Source of the DNA: Ruminococcaceae bacterium HV4-5-B5C
GTDB taxonomy: Bacteria > Bacillota > Clostridia > Oscillospirales > Acutalibacteraceae
NCBI GenBank assembly: GCA_900184925.1
Contig: FXYJ02000005.1
Span: forward strand, 248,001 to 312,000
Direction of reading: 5' to 3'
Length of the DNA stretch: 64,000 nucleotides
The notes below the pieces were generated by a model. That model saw only the letters and a list, made by a program, of their open reading frames with translations, searched no databases and was not told where the DNA came from. The position numbers were made by a program, and so were the translations under genes. Every line of letters starts with the position of its first letter. The stretch's first letter is position 1. Below, piece after piece: positions 15,608 through 24,082 of this stretch.

Positions 15608-17595
15608 ACCTGATCCCCTTTCTTTTCGTTATTTCTGATCATCCGGGATATATCGACAACGGGGAGATCCTCCCCGCCGGATGCGATTTTTTCTTCGCGG
15701 CGGTCCTCGCTGGTGACCATTTCAATAATGCGGTCATCCTCATTCGACGGGAGCAGGAGGCCGGTGGCGCTGCGCTTTGCCGCGCGGACGTATACGTCAA
15801 GGAGATTGATGTGGCCGTATTGCGATACCACCAGTTCACGCTGCGCGTCTGCCGCGTCTTTGACCTTGCGTCTCAGGCGGCGCTTTTCGTGCATCGCGTT
15901 CCGGACACCCTCTTTGTCGGCACCGTAGGACAGCTGCATGTCGGTGCGGATCGGCGCGGTCATGATGAATTTTTCCTCTTCATCGTAAATTCGGACTTCG
16001 TCCAGATTTTCAGGGTCGTAGCGAAGGAATACCTTTTTGCCGGTGAAATTGATGATGAGCTCGTCGTTGAAGTAATAGAGGCGTTCTCCACAAATCGTAA
16101 GGTATACGCCGTTTTTCCCGACCGTCTGCAGCCGGGCGCTGCGCATCATCATCAGATTCAGGTCCTCTGCGGCGGCGCGGCGGATCACCTTCGGCAAATG
16201 CTCCTGGTACACCTGAAGCTTTGGCTTTCCTTTATCTGCCGCCACTTTGCCGTTATATGGCTGCTGATTAAAATAACCGTCGATCATATCGTTTACGACC
16301 TGAATCAGCTCGCCGTCAGTTGGTATCTGGCCGGCTTTGAGCTTATGCTTGAGTTTTTCCGGCTTTACCACGACATTGGAACCGCAGTATGTATCGAACA
16401 GGCGGCTGAGGAACGTGAAATTTCGGAATTCGCGCTCGATGATCTTGGCTTGCCCGTTTCTCGGCAGCGCGTTGGTCATCGTGATGCCAAGGCGCGTGAG
16501 GATTGGAGTTGGGAGTTGAATCTCAACTTTCCGCTTTCTCGTCCGGTGTCCGGTACCTCCGATATCAATGTTCAAATACTCGCGGCCATTGTCAACGTAG
16601 ATGTATTTTGGAAGGCCATACCGCATGATCGCTTTCCGCAGCGCGATCAGCGTGCTGTCGGAGCTTGGATTCTCCGTGACCACCCATCCAACGTAGATTC
16701 CGCTCCGAGCGTCGATGAACGCCGATAGCGTCATGCGGTGCCGCTGTTCCAGCCCGTCCTCGGACAATGAGATGACGTCGATGGTGTGGCCGTCGGCGAT
16801 CCAATAGTCGTTTGACGCCATATCGTCGTAAAAGCGATCCACGAAAATGCCGTACCGGTCGTTATAGGCTTTTTCTCCCTCGCGGGCCAGCGTTGCAACC
16901 GGCTTGGAGAACGCCTTTGCCATCCGGTAAAAGGTATCGTAAGATGGCATCTGCGGAAGCAGCTCCGGGCGCTCTTCCTGAAGGATCATCCGCGTAGCCT
17001 CTTCGCATTTTCGTATAGGTAGCGCTTTTTCATCCAAATATACATAAAAGAAAATATCCTTGATCTCCGCAGGGACGCTTGATTTTCCTTTCTTCCAGAG
17101 TCCCCGCTTATCAATCAGGCCCTCAAGGTCGTTTTGCTTCAGGGCCGCCTGCTTGCGGTAAAGAATATCCCTTGATATTGCGACGCCCGGATGTTCTGCA
17201 CGGCATTTCCGTATGAATTCGCTGTCAGCGGCTGCCTTCGACCCGGAAAAGCCGCTGCGGAAGTTTTGCCAGTCTGTGAGGATGTTCTCCCACAGTTCAA
17301 TTTCCTGCCTTTGCTCCGCCGTGAATTGCTCAAGCGGTTTCGGCTCCGGAGGATTCGACTTTCGCGCGGCCTTGCGGAGAGGTGCTGGAACTTCCCCATA
17401 TTTTTTCCGGTAATATTTTGCCTGAAGGCGTGGTTCAAGGGCCGTCAGCGGAATCAGGTACTGTTTTCGGTTGTTTTCATTAAGGCTCTCACGAACGGGA
17501 ATTTTCCCCATATTGGCCATAGATTGCACATTTCTAATTGTGCATCCTTTTAATTGAGCGACCTCTTTTACCGTAAGGAGTTCCAATCTATTCAC
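15604..17595 (-). CDS. MuA-like DDE transposase
   Basis: A 663-residue protein. An N-terminal Mu-type DNA-binding domain (MerR-like TVKEVAQLKGCTIRNVQSM) is followed by an RNase H-fold catalytic core with Asp in YWIADGHTIDV (about 268), Asp in YVDNGREYLN (about 333) and Glu in IIEREF (about 386). A C-terminal beta-barrel and a basic tail that would contact MuB complete the layout. It catalyses integration and replicative transposition of the phage. A TTG at 17,586 with AGGTG upstream is an alternative start to the GTG used. Confidence 0.93.
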   Translation of the reverse strand: MNRLELLTVKEVAQLKGCTIRNVQSMANMGKIPVRESLNENNRKQYLIPLTALEPRLQAKYYRKKYGEVPAPLRKAARKSNPPEPKPLEQFTAEQRQEIELWENILTDWQNFRSGFSGSKAAADSEFIRKCRAEHPGVAISRDILYRKQAALKQNDLEGLIDKRGLWKKGKSSVPAEIKDIFFYVYLDEKALPIRKCEEATRMILQEERPELLPQMPSYDTFYRMAKAFSKPVATLAREGEKAYNDRYGIFVDRFYDDMASNDYWIADGHTIDVISLSEDGLEQRHRMTLSAFIDARSGIYVGWVVTENPSSDSTLIALRKAIMRYGLPKYIYVDNGREYLNIDIGGTGHRTRKRKVEIQLPTPILTRLGITMTNALPRNGQAKIIEREFRNFTFLSRLFDTYCGSNVVVKPEKLKHKLKAGQIPTDGELIQVVNDMIDGYFNQQPYNGKVAADKGKPKLQVYQEHLPKVIRRAAAEDLNLMMMRSARLQTVGKNGVYLTICGERLYYFNDELIINFTGKKVFLRYDPENLDEVRIYDEEEKFIMTAPIRTDMQLSYGADKEGVRNAMHEKRRLRRKVKDAADAQRELVVSQYGHINLLDVYVRAAKRSATGLLLPSNEDDRIIEMVTSEDRREEKIASGGEDLPVVDISRMIRNNEKKGDQV

Positions 17596-17638
17596 CTGCC
17601 TTTCGGCTGATTTTCATGGTTTAGCCTGCCATCATCGG

Positions 17639-17685
17639 CTGCAGGCGGCTATTCCTGCAGGACGGAGCTTTCGCTCCGTTTCGGC
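17639..17685. other. two adjacent hairpins upstream of muA
   Basis: CTGCAGG-N8-CCTGCAG is followed by ACGGAGC-TTTC-GCTCCGT, between the divergent muA-like gene and the small plus-strand gene at 17,745. The second may act as a weak terminator for transcription entering muA from the early promoter, or as a regulatory leader. Confidence 0.5.
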
Positions 17686-17744
17686 TGTTCTGCTGGATTA
17701 CTTTTTTGGTTTGCATTATACTGAAAGTGAAAGGGGAAATGACT

Positions 17745-18002
17745 ATGCAGATCAATGGACTTGCTGTTATGAAAGAGGCATCTGAATTTGCTAACCGATG
17801 TTTGACCGAAGAGCTTAAGAAAAACGGACATTTAACAGAAGAAACTGTGAGATTTATCCATTCGCCAAACTTTTTCCCATCTCAGATGGGGCGCAATTTC
17901 ATCGGAAATCTAATTCTCGGTGCATTGGAATCCTATCATTCCAGCCTAAGGGAGAAGCTATTAGAAGAAAGTAATATTGATATTGGAGAGATGAAATTCT
18001 AA
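17745..18002 (+). CDS. hypothetical plus-strand phage accessory gene (85 aa)
   Basis: It is the only plus-strand gene inside the early minus-strand block. ATG at 17,745 has AAAGGGG eight bases upstream, and a TATACT-type -10 is visible at about 17,718. The helical product (AVMKEASEFANRCLTEELKK, FIGNLILGALESYHSS) has no known motif. Its own promoter-like sequence, opposite strand and lower GC suggest a moron acquired separately. It ends four bases into the 3' end of the convergent gene. Confidence 0.55.
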   Translation: MQINGLAVMKEASEFANRCLTEELKKNGHLTEETVRFIHSPNFFPSQMGRNFIGNLILGALESYHSSLREKLLEESNIDIGEMKF

Positions 18003-18403
18003 TTTTTCCCTCTGGCGTTCCTAACCTGCGCTATTACTTTACGAATGATGTCACGGTCTCCTGTGTACTCGAGCAAGGGCCTCGTTGGCATCAGACTACT
18101 TTGTGGCCGTTCCTGAATTCCCGCTTCAGGAGCGGCTTTTTTGTAGGATTCATGGACTATCCTTTCCGCCCGGATGCCGCCATCGGGCCAACGGCCCCCT
18201 GTGCTATAATTCCAGCAGATCAAACCCTGCTCATCCATCCTTGTGCCGTGTGCAACAAGCGTCCAGCCGTCAGATACACGTTCCAGCATGGCGTCGGGGC
18301 CGAGGCCGGGATAAGATTTCAGGCAACTGTACTGCTCACCATTGGAATGGTCGTAAATGGTTCCTTCCTGCAATACAACATAACGATCCATCTGTTTCAA
18401 CAC
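17999..18403 (-). CDS. hypothetical early phage protein (134 aa)
   Basis: Its N-terminal half is predicted beta with aromatic residues (DRYVVLQEGTIYDHSNGEQY, DGWTLVAHGTRMDEQGLICW); the tail is basic. It lies between the Ner-like and muA-like genes, a place where transposable phages carry short variable genes. No recognisable domain. Confidence 0.5.
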   Translation of the reverse strand: MLKQMDRYVVLQEGTIYDHSNGEQYSCLKSYPGLGPDAMLERVSDGWTLVAHGTRMDEQGLICWNYSTGGRWPDGGIRAERIVHESYKKAAPEAGIQERPQSSLMPTRPLLEYTGDRDIIRKVIAQVRNARGKN

Positions 18404-18423
18404 CTTTCATCTGATTCATAGAT

Positions 18424-18645
18424 TCATGCGCTGCGGGATTCTGCGTATTTCTCGCCGAGTATCTCTTCCAGCTTAGAAACTTCATCGTCGCGAAAATGCC
18501 GATCCCCGCGCATCTTAGCGGACAAATTCTGCGGCAAAATTCCGAGGCTTTCTGCGATTGCCTTTAATGTAATGCCCTTTTGTACAGACTGAGTCTTCAC
18601 CCAAGTACCGAGCGGCGTTAGAGGGCGTGGCCTTCGCTTATTCAA
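18424..18645 (-). CDS. Ner-like / XRE DNA-binding protein
   Basis: The start is taken as the TTG at 18,643-18,645 because a perfect GGAGGTG lies six bases upstream; the in-frame GTG further out overlaps that site. The 73-residue product has a basic N-terminus (NKRRPRPLTPLGTWVKTQSV) and a helix-turn-helix (TLKAIAESLGILPQNLSAKM). First gene of the early operon, divergent from the repressor, it matches the place of Mu ner, which shuts down early transcription. Confidence 0.7.
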   Translation of the reverse strand: MNKRRPRPLTPLGTWVKTQSVQKGITLKAIAESLGILPQNLSAKMRGDRHFRDDEVSKLEEILGEKYAESRSA

Positions 18646-18754
18646 CCTTTTCACCTCCTGGGAATTTCTGTTAAATAATCACGGATTCCGATAGACTATA
18701 ACGGGTTTGTGTGATATTATTGAAGTGCGTTACAACTAATACAATTACATTATA

Positions 18755-18811
18755 TTGCGTAAATTTCGCAAAGTCAAGAGTAATTGCGATATTATCGCAA
18801 AATATTTGCGA
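18755..18811. promoter_or_regulatory. repressor operator array (three overlapping inverted repeats)
   Basis: Three palindromes sit between the divergent early genes: TTGCG-N7-CGCAA (18,755-18,771), TTGCGAT-ATT-ATCGCAA (18,784-18,800) and TCGCAAA-ATA-TTTGCGA (18,795-18,811). All share a TTGCG/CGCAA half site, and two overlap. They precede the repressor ribosome site and are the expected binding sites for the adjacent XRE protein. Confidence 0.75.
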
Positions 18812-18823
18812 GGTGATATTAGG

Positions 18824-19237
18824 TTGAGTCTTATAGATCGTATCATCCAGATCGTAAAGGACAATGGTATGTCAGGCAAAAAATTTGGCGAAATTATTGG
18901 CCTTAGCAAAAGTCCTTTAACTGATTGGAAAAACGGGAAATCGAAACCTACTCTGGATCAGATCATAAAAATTTGCGAATATTTCTCAGTCTCTTCCGAC
19001 GAAATCTTGTTCGGAGATAAAGAAAAAGCACATCTATCTGCCGAAGAGAGATCTCTGCTTGATGGCTTCAAAAAGCTGGACAAGCAAGAGCAGCAAATTG
19101 TTATTGGTAAAATTGCAGAAATGTTATATAATAAAAAAATGGAAGAAAGCTCCGAAAAGCTCTCTCCCAAAGTACTATGGAATTTACTTGCTGATTCAGA
19201 TAATAAAAATTCGGTAGTCACAAAGAACGACGACTAA
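18824..19237 (+). CDS. XRE-family prophage repressor
   Basis: The start is the TTG at 18,824 (MSLIDRIIQIVKDNG) because GAGGTG lies seven bases upstream and the operators end at 18,811; a longer frame would place the operators inside the gene. An N-terminal XRE domain (KFGEIIGLSKSPLTDWKNGK) is followed by a linker and a helical C-terminal part (DGFKKLDKQEQQIVIGKIAEM) of the type found in Firmicutes phage repressors. No LexA-like protease motif is seen. Confidence 0.85.
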   Translation: MSLIDRIIQIVKDNGMSGKKFGEIIGLSKSPLTDWKNGKSKPTLDQIIKICEYFSVSSDEILFGDKEKAHLSAEERSLLDGFKKLDKQEQQIVIGKIAEMLYNKKMEESSEKLSPKVLWNLLADSDNKNSVVTKNDD

Positions 19238-19281
19238 TTTTTTTGCTTGACTTTGATTAGTTATAATCAAAAGAAAGGAAA

Positions 19282-19713
19282 ATGGTTATGGGATTGTTTA
19301 AAAGCAAAGCTCTTGCGAGTAGAGAAATAAAGGAATTTGATGAAAAAGTCAAGGCTATTTATGATAACGGGATTCCTGACCTTGCGCAGAACACAAACTG
19401 CGAAATAGTTATAAAAGGGGACCAAATACTTATAAATCCCTTGTCCGGGCCTGAGCGTAAGATTATCCTTAATGTTTCGCAAATAAGCAGCGTCAGTGTT
19501 TTACCGTGGGGAGAATTTGCATTAAAATTCTTACATACTAACATTTCGATTCCAAAAAATTCACCTGGGCGCGAGTATTTAGTAATAATCTATGCGGCAT
19601 CAGACGGAACACAAAAAATAATCAGTTTTTGGGGATCAACACTATTGCTTAAAATGCAGCAGTTTTCAAAAAAGATTGACGCGAGAATTGCTCCAAAAGA
19701 AGTTCATCTCTAA
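19282..19713 (+). CDS. hypothetical PH-like protein downstream of the repressor (143 aa)
   Basis: A mixed beta protein (CEIVIKGDQILINPLSGPER, ILNVSQISSVSVLPWGEFAL) suggesting a PH/YokE-like small domain, as in short prophage-linked genes behind repressors. It has an AAAGGAAA-type site. It is the outermost gene on this side of the prophage; it could be a superinfection-exclusion or other lysogenic-conversion gene, but that is only position-based. Confidence 0.55.
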   Translation: MVMGLFKSKALASREIKEFDEKVKAIYDNGIPDLAQNTNCEIVIKGDQILINPLSGPERKIILNVSQISSVSVLPWGEFALKFLHTNISIPKNSPGREYLVIIYAASDGTQKIISFWGSTLLLKMQQFSKKIDARIAPKEVHL

Positions 19714-20233
19714 AAGTACTCATTACATAATTATTCAAGATTCATGCATAAATTTTCGCACACAATTTTGGAACGGCTTATTATTTCTAATTAAGAAATA
19801 ATGCTATTTGAAACCGCATGTTTCCTAAATGCGAAGCGGTTCGTATCAAACGGAATTATACTTCGCATCTTCGCATTCCTTTGTCTGCAATATTACAATC
19901 AAATTTTTCTGACCTGAATTTTAGCACTGATGATTTCTTTAAAGCCTTTTAAAAAACAATAAACCCCGCATATACAGCCGCTTTTCCCGGAGTATCTGCG
20001 AGGTTTATTTTTATGTTTTAAACGCCTTTTAAAACATTTTTAAAGCCATATTTTAAATATTTCGTTCAGCGCCATATAGTTCGATATTCCCGCCATGGCT
20101 TTCTTTTCCTTTTGCTTACTATTTACAAAAATCATTGCATTTCACAGGTCGGAACATTTTTTAACACCTAAAAAACGCCGGTGTAAAGCCGTTTTTCGGT
20201 TTTTAACGGCTTTGAACGGCTTTTCACACCTGA
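19714..20233. other. gene-free early end of the prophage with repeats (candidate terminal MuA sites)
   Basis: No convincing gene is present. Seen here are a near-perfect 14-bp inverted repeat followed by T residues (19,968-20,012, terminator-like), TTTAAA-type palindromes at 19,937-19,957 and 20,015-20,035, and repeated AACGGCTTT elements at 20,194-20,224. Clustered short repeats at the outer edge are expected for transposase-binding ends. A terminal CA at about 20,225-20,228 would place the junction just before the apbE stop. The exact end is unproven. Confidence 0.45.
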
Positions 20234-21223
20234 TCACCATTTTTTGTATTCTCTACCCAAACTCACATGCGCGTTGTACTTTTGCAGCAGGGGCCCACTT
20301 TTTTCACGCCCAAGTACAAAGCAGGCATTTGCCAACGCGTCGCTGAGTGCTCCGCCCGGTGAAACGACGGTAACGGAAACGAGACCGTTATTCTGTGGAT
20401 ATCCTGTTTTCGGGTTCAGAAGCGGAAAGTACAGAACGCCGTCTTTCCGAAATGAGCTTTCAGAGGTACTCACGGTCGAAACAAATCCGGAAGAAAGGGA
20501 GAGCTCCCCAAGAGCCTGCGCGTTTTGGCCGGTTGCCGCAGGGTCGCGCACGGCGATGCTCCAAGTGGAAGTTCCGGGCTTTTTTCCATAAATGCCGACG
20601 CTTGTTCCGACCGAGACGACCCCTCCGTCGGTCCCTGACGCTTTGTAGGCGGCCGCAGCCTCGTCGCAGGCTGCTCCCTTCTCGACTGCGTCAAGGGAAA
20701 GAGCCATGTAATGGTCGCGCAGACTCGCACTGTCTTCCGAAGAGCTGACGCGGAGATTCCTGTAGTTCACGTATGGAAGGTATTTTGCGATATCGCTCTG
20801 CCCGGGAACGTGTTGGTTGTCTCCGCCGAAATCCCAGAGGGCGGAAACGGGGAGGATCGTCGGGTCGTAAGCGCCGTCGGAACTCGCCGCCACCGAGAGA
20901 GCGGTTCTCAGAAGTTTTGCCGTCTTTGAGTCAATGTTGGTCCAGGTAGCTCCTGCAGCCGCGTTCAGGTGCGACGTGTCGGAATCCTCGGACTGCAGCG
21001 TAATCAGGTTTTCGAGCGTGCCGATTCGGTCGGCAGCGGCTGCCGCAGCCGATTTTGCGTTTTTTCCATAGACATTTTGCTGAACGTAGGTTTTCATCGC
21101 ATAATTCGTGCAGGAGTAAAGCTGGGCGCGGGTCCCAAACTCTGCCCATAGAAATACCGTTATGCCGATAAGAAGCACCAGCACGCCGCTTAACAGAAGA
21201 ATAATTTTTTTACGCTTCGTCAT
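20234..21223 (-). CDS. apbE: FAD:protein FMN transferase (ApbE)
   Basis: The start is at 21,223 (MTKRKKIILLLSGV) with GGGAG upstream. An N-terminal membrane segment (residues 6-27) anchors it outside the cell. The body has the ApbE pattern SAAAAAADRIGTLENLITL, LSVAASSDGAYDPTILPVS, VSVGTSVGIYG and FPLLNPKTGYPQNNG. It attaches FMN to threonines of flavoproteins such as RnfG/NqrC or flavin reductases using FAD and a divalent metal. The last about 12 residues (SLGREYKKW) are atypical and end next to the presumed prophage boundary, so the true C-terminus may have been altered. Confidence 0.85.
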   Translation of the reverse strand: MTKRKKIILLLSGVLVLLIGITVFLWAEFGTRAQLYSCTNYAMKTYVQQNVYGKNAKSAAAAAADRIGTLENLITLQSEDSDTSHLNAAAGATWTNIDSKTAKLLRTALSVAASSDGAYDPTILPVSALWDFGGDNQHVPGQSDIAKYLPYVNYRNLRVSSSEDSASLRDHYMALSLDAVEKGAACDEAAAAYKASGTDGGVVSVGTSVGIYGKKPGTSTWSIAVRDPAATGQNAQALGELSLSSGFVSTVSTSESSFRKDGVLYFPLLNPKTGYPQNNGLVSVTVVSPGGALSDALANACFVLGREKSGPLLQKYNAHVSLGREYKKW

Positions 21224-21336
21224 GTCCGTCTCCCGTAATTCTGTTTTCGGAACAGCTTTTCCCTTATCATAAACCAATGTGCGGATGCAAATCAAATGAA
21301 AATACGGTGGGCGGTGGGGTGCCGAAGTGGAAAATG

Positions 21337-21365
21337 TTGCGGAAAAACGGGGAAAGTGATATACT
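21337..21365 (+). promoter_or_regulatory. sigma-A-type promoter of the ybaK-trmB unit
   Basis: TTGCGG, 17-bp spacer, TATACT, about 45 bp upstream of the ATG at 21,412. Confidence 0.6.
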
Positions 21366-21411
21366 TAACGGGATTTTTCTGCGGCTGCACGATTTTTCGG
21401 GAGGGTTTGTC

Positions 21412-21900
21412 ATGTCTGTTGAAAAAGTTAGATCCTGTCTGGCACAGGTCGGAATGGAATCCCGTCTGACCGTATTTGAAGTTTCGAGCGCAACGGTTGA
21501 GCTTGCGGCAAAAGCGCTCGGCGTCGAGGCTGCCCGGATTGCAAAATCAATCTCTTTTTATGACCGGGAAGACGGATGCCTTTTGATCGTGACGGCTGGG
21601 GACGGAAAAATTGACAACGCAAAGTTCAAATCCGAGTTCGGCTATAAGGCGAAAATGCTTAGCCGTGACGATGTTGAACGCCTGACCGGGTACCGTGTCG
21701 GCGGCGTATGTCCGTTTGACAATCCCCCTGAGGCAAAGGTTTACTGCGACGTTTCGCTCAAACGGTTTGATTGGGTTTACCCTGCGGGAGGCAGTGACAA
21801 CTCCTGTGTAAAACTGACCTGCGACGAACTGTTCCGCATTTCCGGGGCAGTTAAATGGATTGATGTTTGCAAGAGTATGGAGGGTTCTGCGACGGCATGA
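21412..21900 (+). CDS. YbaK/EbsC-family aminoacyl-tRNA deacylase
   Basis: The start is at 21,412 (MSVEKVRSCLAQVG) behind GGGAGGG. The 162-residue protein has the YbaK fold: VELAAKALGVEAARIAKSIS, DNAKFKSEFGYKAKMLSRDD, TGYRVGGVCPFDNP and YCDVSLKRFDWVYPAGGSDN. Members hydrolyse mischarged tRNA such as Cys-tRNA(Pro). The stop overlaps the trmB start as ATGA. Confidence 0.88.
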   Translation: MSVEKVRSCLAQVGMESRLTVFEVSSATVELAAKALGVEAARIAKSISFYDREDGCLLIVTAGDGKIDNAKFKSEFGYKAKMLSRDDVERLTGYRVGGVCPFDNPPEAKVYCDVSLKRFDWVYPAGGSDNSCVKLTCDELFRISGAVKWIDVCKSMEGSATA

Positions 21901-22574
21901 GAATGCGTTATAAGCCTTGGGCGACCAGAGAACTGGACGCCTGCCCGTTTTTTGTCCGCAGTCCCGGGCAGTGTCTCGGAAAGTGGCACGACCTGTTTGC
22001 ACGCCGTCAGCCTGTGGAATTGGAGCTCGGCTGCGGAAAGGGACTGTTCCTTGCCGCTCTGGCGCCTGCAAATCCCGGGGTCAACTATATCGGCATTGAC
22101 CTCAAAGACACCGTCCTCGGGCCTGCCAGACGTATTCTGGAGGCCGCGTACCGCGAAGCGGGCCGCACACCGGACAATGTGATCCTCACTGCCATGAATA
22201 TCGAGCGCATCGCGGAGGATATGAATCATCAAGATGAAGTTCGGCGGATCTATATCAATTTCTGCAATCCATGGCCGAAGCCAAAACATCATAAGCGGCG
22301 TCTTACGCATCCTCGCCAACTAGAGAGCTACAAAAAAATCCTCTCGCCGGGTGGGGAGATCGTCTTTAAAACCGATGACGACGCGCTGTTTGCAGACACG
22401 CTCGGCTATCTCGCGGAATGCGGCTTTGAAGTGACGGAGACAACGTATGACCTGCACGCAGAAAACCGCCCGGACGATATTCTGACGGAGCATGAGATCC
22501 TTTTCCTGGAAAAGGGCATTAAAATTAAGCAGTTGAAAGCAGTCCTCCGCGGCGGGGAGAATGGACAGGCTTGA
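21897..22574 (+). CDS. trmB: tRNA (guanine-N7-)-methyltransferase TrmB
   Basis: The start at 21,897 (MRMRYKPWATREL) is fixed by the ATGA overlap with the deacylase gene. The SAM-binding motif is VELELGCGKGLFLAALA. YIGIDLKDTVLGPARR and the TrmB hallmark INFCNPWPKPKHHKRRLTHP follow. It methylates G46 of tRNA. Both genes of this operon act on tRNA. Its stop codon lies inside the -35 hexamer of the next promoter. Confidence 0.95.
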   Translation: MRMRYKPWATRELDACPFFVRSPGQCLGKWHDLFARRQPVELELGCGKGLFLAALAPANPGVNYIGIDLKDTVLGPARRILEAAYREAGRTPDNVILTAMNIERIAEDMNHQDEVRRIYINFCNPWPKPKHHKRRLTHPRQLESYKKILSPGGEIVFKTDDDALFADTLGYLAECGFEVTETTYDLHAENRPDDILTEHEILFLEKGIKIKQLKAVLRGGENGQA

Positions 22575-22599
22575 CAGAGCGGTCGACCCGGTATATAAT
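22571..22599 (+). promoter_or_regulatory. consensus sigma-A promoter of crcB operon
   Basis: TTGACA (22,571-22,576), exact 17-bp spacer, TATAAT (22,594-22,599). The -35 overlaps the trmB stop. Confidence 0.9.
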
Positions 22600-22611
22600 A
22601 CAGCCGTTACA

Positions 22612-22704
22612 AATATGAGAAATGAAGTTCTTCTCTGCGTTTTTGCAAAACCGCTGTTTTGGCTGATGACTTCTGTAGATAGGAGTCATCAGCCTTATTT
22701 TTTT
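22612..22704 (+). promoter_or_regulatory. fluoride riboswitch (crcB motif) with terminator
   Basis: The leader carries the crcB-motif elements: a 5' stem with AATGAAGTTC, the AAACCGCTG segment, and GGCTGATGAC followed by TTCTGTAG. The 3' part of the aptamer is also the 5' arm of a perfect terminator stem (GGCTGATGACT / AGTCATCAGCC, 22,661-22,694) followed by seven T. Fluoride binding should block the terminator and turn on the two fluoride-channel genes. Confidence 0.88.
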
Positions 22705-22725
22705 ATGTCCGGAGGGATTCATTTT

Positions 22726-23118
22726 ATGAAGAAAGCCTTTGCCGTAGGAATCGGGGGAGCCATCGGAACGCTGTTCCGATGGGCTGTTTTTCAGCTTCCG
22801 CCGTTTTTCGGCCCGGTTCCCCATGCCGCTGCCACATTAATGATCAATACGACAGGGAGCTTTCTGCTTGCTCTGCTTGTGATTCTGTTTGTCCGCACGA
22901 TCCGCGTGTCAGCAGAACTCCGCCTAGCCGTCACTACCGGCGTGATGGGCGGCTACACCACGTTTTCCACCATGTGCAAAGACGCGGTTACGCTTTTGCA
23001 GACGGGGAAAACTCTGACCGCGGCCGTGTATCTTCTTCTGACCGTCGTACTCGGCCTGTCGGCGGCGTGGCTTGGGGCGTCCGCCGGAAAGCGGATTGAA
23101 AGGAGAATGGTGCGGTGA
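22726..23118 (+). CDS. crcB: fluoride channel subunit CrcB/FluC
   Basis: The start is at 22,726 after GGAGGG. It is 130 residues with four membrane helices. Family motifs are GGAIGTLFRW, MINTTGSFLLALL and GVMGGYTTFSTMCKDA. It exports fluoride as one half of a heterodimer with the next gene, as is common in Firmicutes with two short crcB copies. Confidence 0.93.
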   Translation: MKKAFAVGIGGAIGTLFRWAVFQLPPFFGPVPHAAATLMINTTGSFLLALLVILFVRTIRVSAELRLAVTTGVMGGYTTFSTMCKDAVTLLQTGKTLTAAVYLLLTVVLGLSAAWLGASAGKRIERRMVR

Positions 23119-23477
23119 GTGTGCTGATGCTTGTTTTGGGCGGCTCCTGCGGCGCCGTGGCACGGCACAGTCTCGGTGTGCTGATGCTCAGACGCGAAAA
23201 GCACGCATTTCCGTTCGGAACGCTGTTCATCAATCTTCTCGGGTCCCTGCTCCTCGGCGTCCTCAGTGGTCTGGGGTTCGGCGGAAACTGGTATCTTCTG
23301 CTTGGCGACGGGTTCTGCGGTGCTTTTACCACCTTTTCCACGTTTTCACTTGAGACGGTTCAATTACTGCGGGGCCACGCGCGCCGGAAGGCGGTGCTGT
23401 ATCTGGCGGTTTCGCTTGTCTTCGGTGTCCTGCTTTTCGCGGCGGGAGATCAGGCGGGCCGTCTTCTGCGGCGTTAA
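23115..23477 (+). CDS. crcB: fluoride channel subunit CrcB/FluC
   Basis: A GTG start overlaps the stop of the first crcB. It is 120 residues with motifs GGSCGAVARHSLG, FINLLGSLLLGVL and GDGFCGAFTTFSTFSLE, and four membrane helices. It pairs with the upstream subunit. Confidence 0.93.
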   Translation: MSVLMLVLGGSCGAVARHSLGVLMLRREKHAFPFGTLFINLLGSLLLGVLSGLGFGGNWYLLLGDGFCGAFTTFSTFSLETVQLLRGHARRKAVLYLAVSLVFGVLLFAAGDQAGRLLRR

Positions 23478-23483
23478 ATAAAG

Positions 23484-23512
23484 AGAGGCACCCGCTCGGG
23501 TGCCTCATTTTT
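23484..23512 (+). terminator. Rho-independent terminator after crcB genes
   Basis: GAGGCACCCG-CT-CGGGTGCCTC stem followed by seven T, seven bases after the crcB stop. It may also serve the convergent udg gene. Confidence 0.9.
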
Positions 23513-23515
23513 TTG

Positions 23516-24082
23516 TTATTCGATTCCGAGTTCGTCCATCTTTGCCCGGAGCTTCAGAAAATCTTCAAAAGCCGACGGCTTATTGTTCGGGTTTCGCAGC
23601 AGCGCAGCGGGGTGCAGGGTTGCCATCATCAGAACGCCGCCCTTCTCAAAAAACTGCCCGTGTTCCTTCATAATGTGAAAATCCGGCCGGATCAGCTTCA
23701 TGGCCGCAATTCTGCCGAGGCAGACAATAATCTTCGGGCGGATCAGCAGAAACTGATCACGAAGCCAGTCGATACACATTTCCTGTTCTTCCGGGAGAGG
23801 GTCGCGATTTTTCGGCGGGCGGCATTTCACAATGTTCCCGATATAGATGTTCCTGTTTCGGTCGAGGTCGACCGCGTCGAGCATTTTGTCGAGCAATTGC
23901 CCGCTGCGCCCCACGAACGGCTTGCCCTGCAGGTCTTCCTGTTCGCCCGGCCCTTCGCCGACGAACATGACTTTTGCCTGCGGGTTTCCCATTCCAACAA
24001 CCACGTTGGTACGCCCCTCGCACAGCCCGCACTTCGTGCAGCTGCGGCAGGCGTTTTCAAGCTCTTCCCAGGTAGAATACAT
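23516..24082 (-). CDS. uracil-DNA glycosylase, family 4 (Fe-S)
   Basis: A 188-residue protein. Cysteines for a 4Fe-4S cluster are visible in the N-terminal CRSCTKCGLCEGR region and in VKCRPPKNRDP. Active-site motifs are FVGEGPGEQED and the C-terminal LHPAALLRNP. It removes uracil from DNA as the first step of base excision repair. Confidence 0.93.
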   Translation of the reverse strand: MYSTWEELENACRSCTKCGLCEGRTNVVVGMGNPQAKVMFVGEGPGEQEDLQGKPFVGRSGQLLDKMLDAVDLDRNRNIYIGNIVKCRPPKNRDPLPEEQEMCIDWLRDQFLLIRPKIIVCLGRIAAMKLIRPDFHIMKEHGQFFEKGGVLMMATLHPAALLRNPNNKPSAFEDFLKLRAKMDELGIE

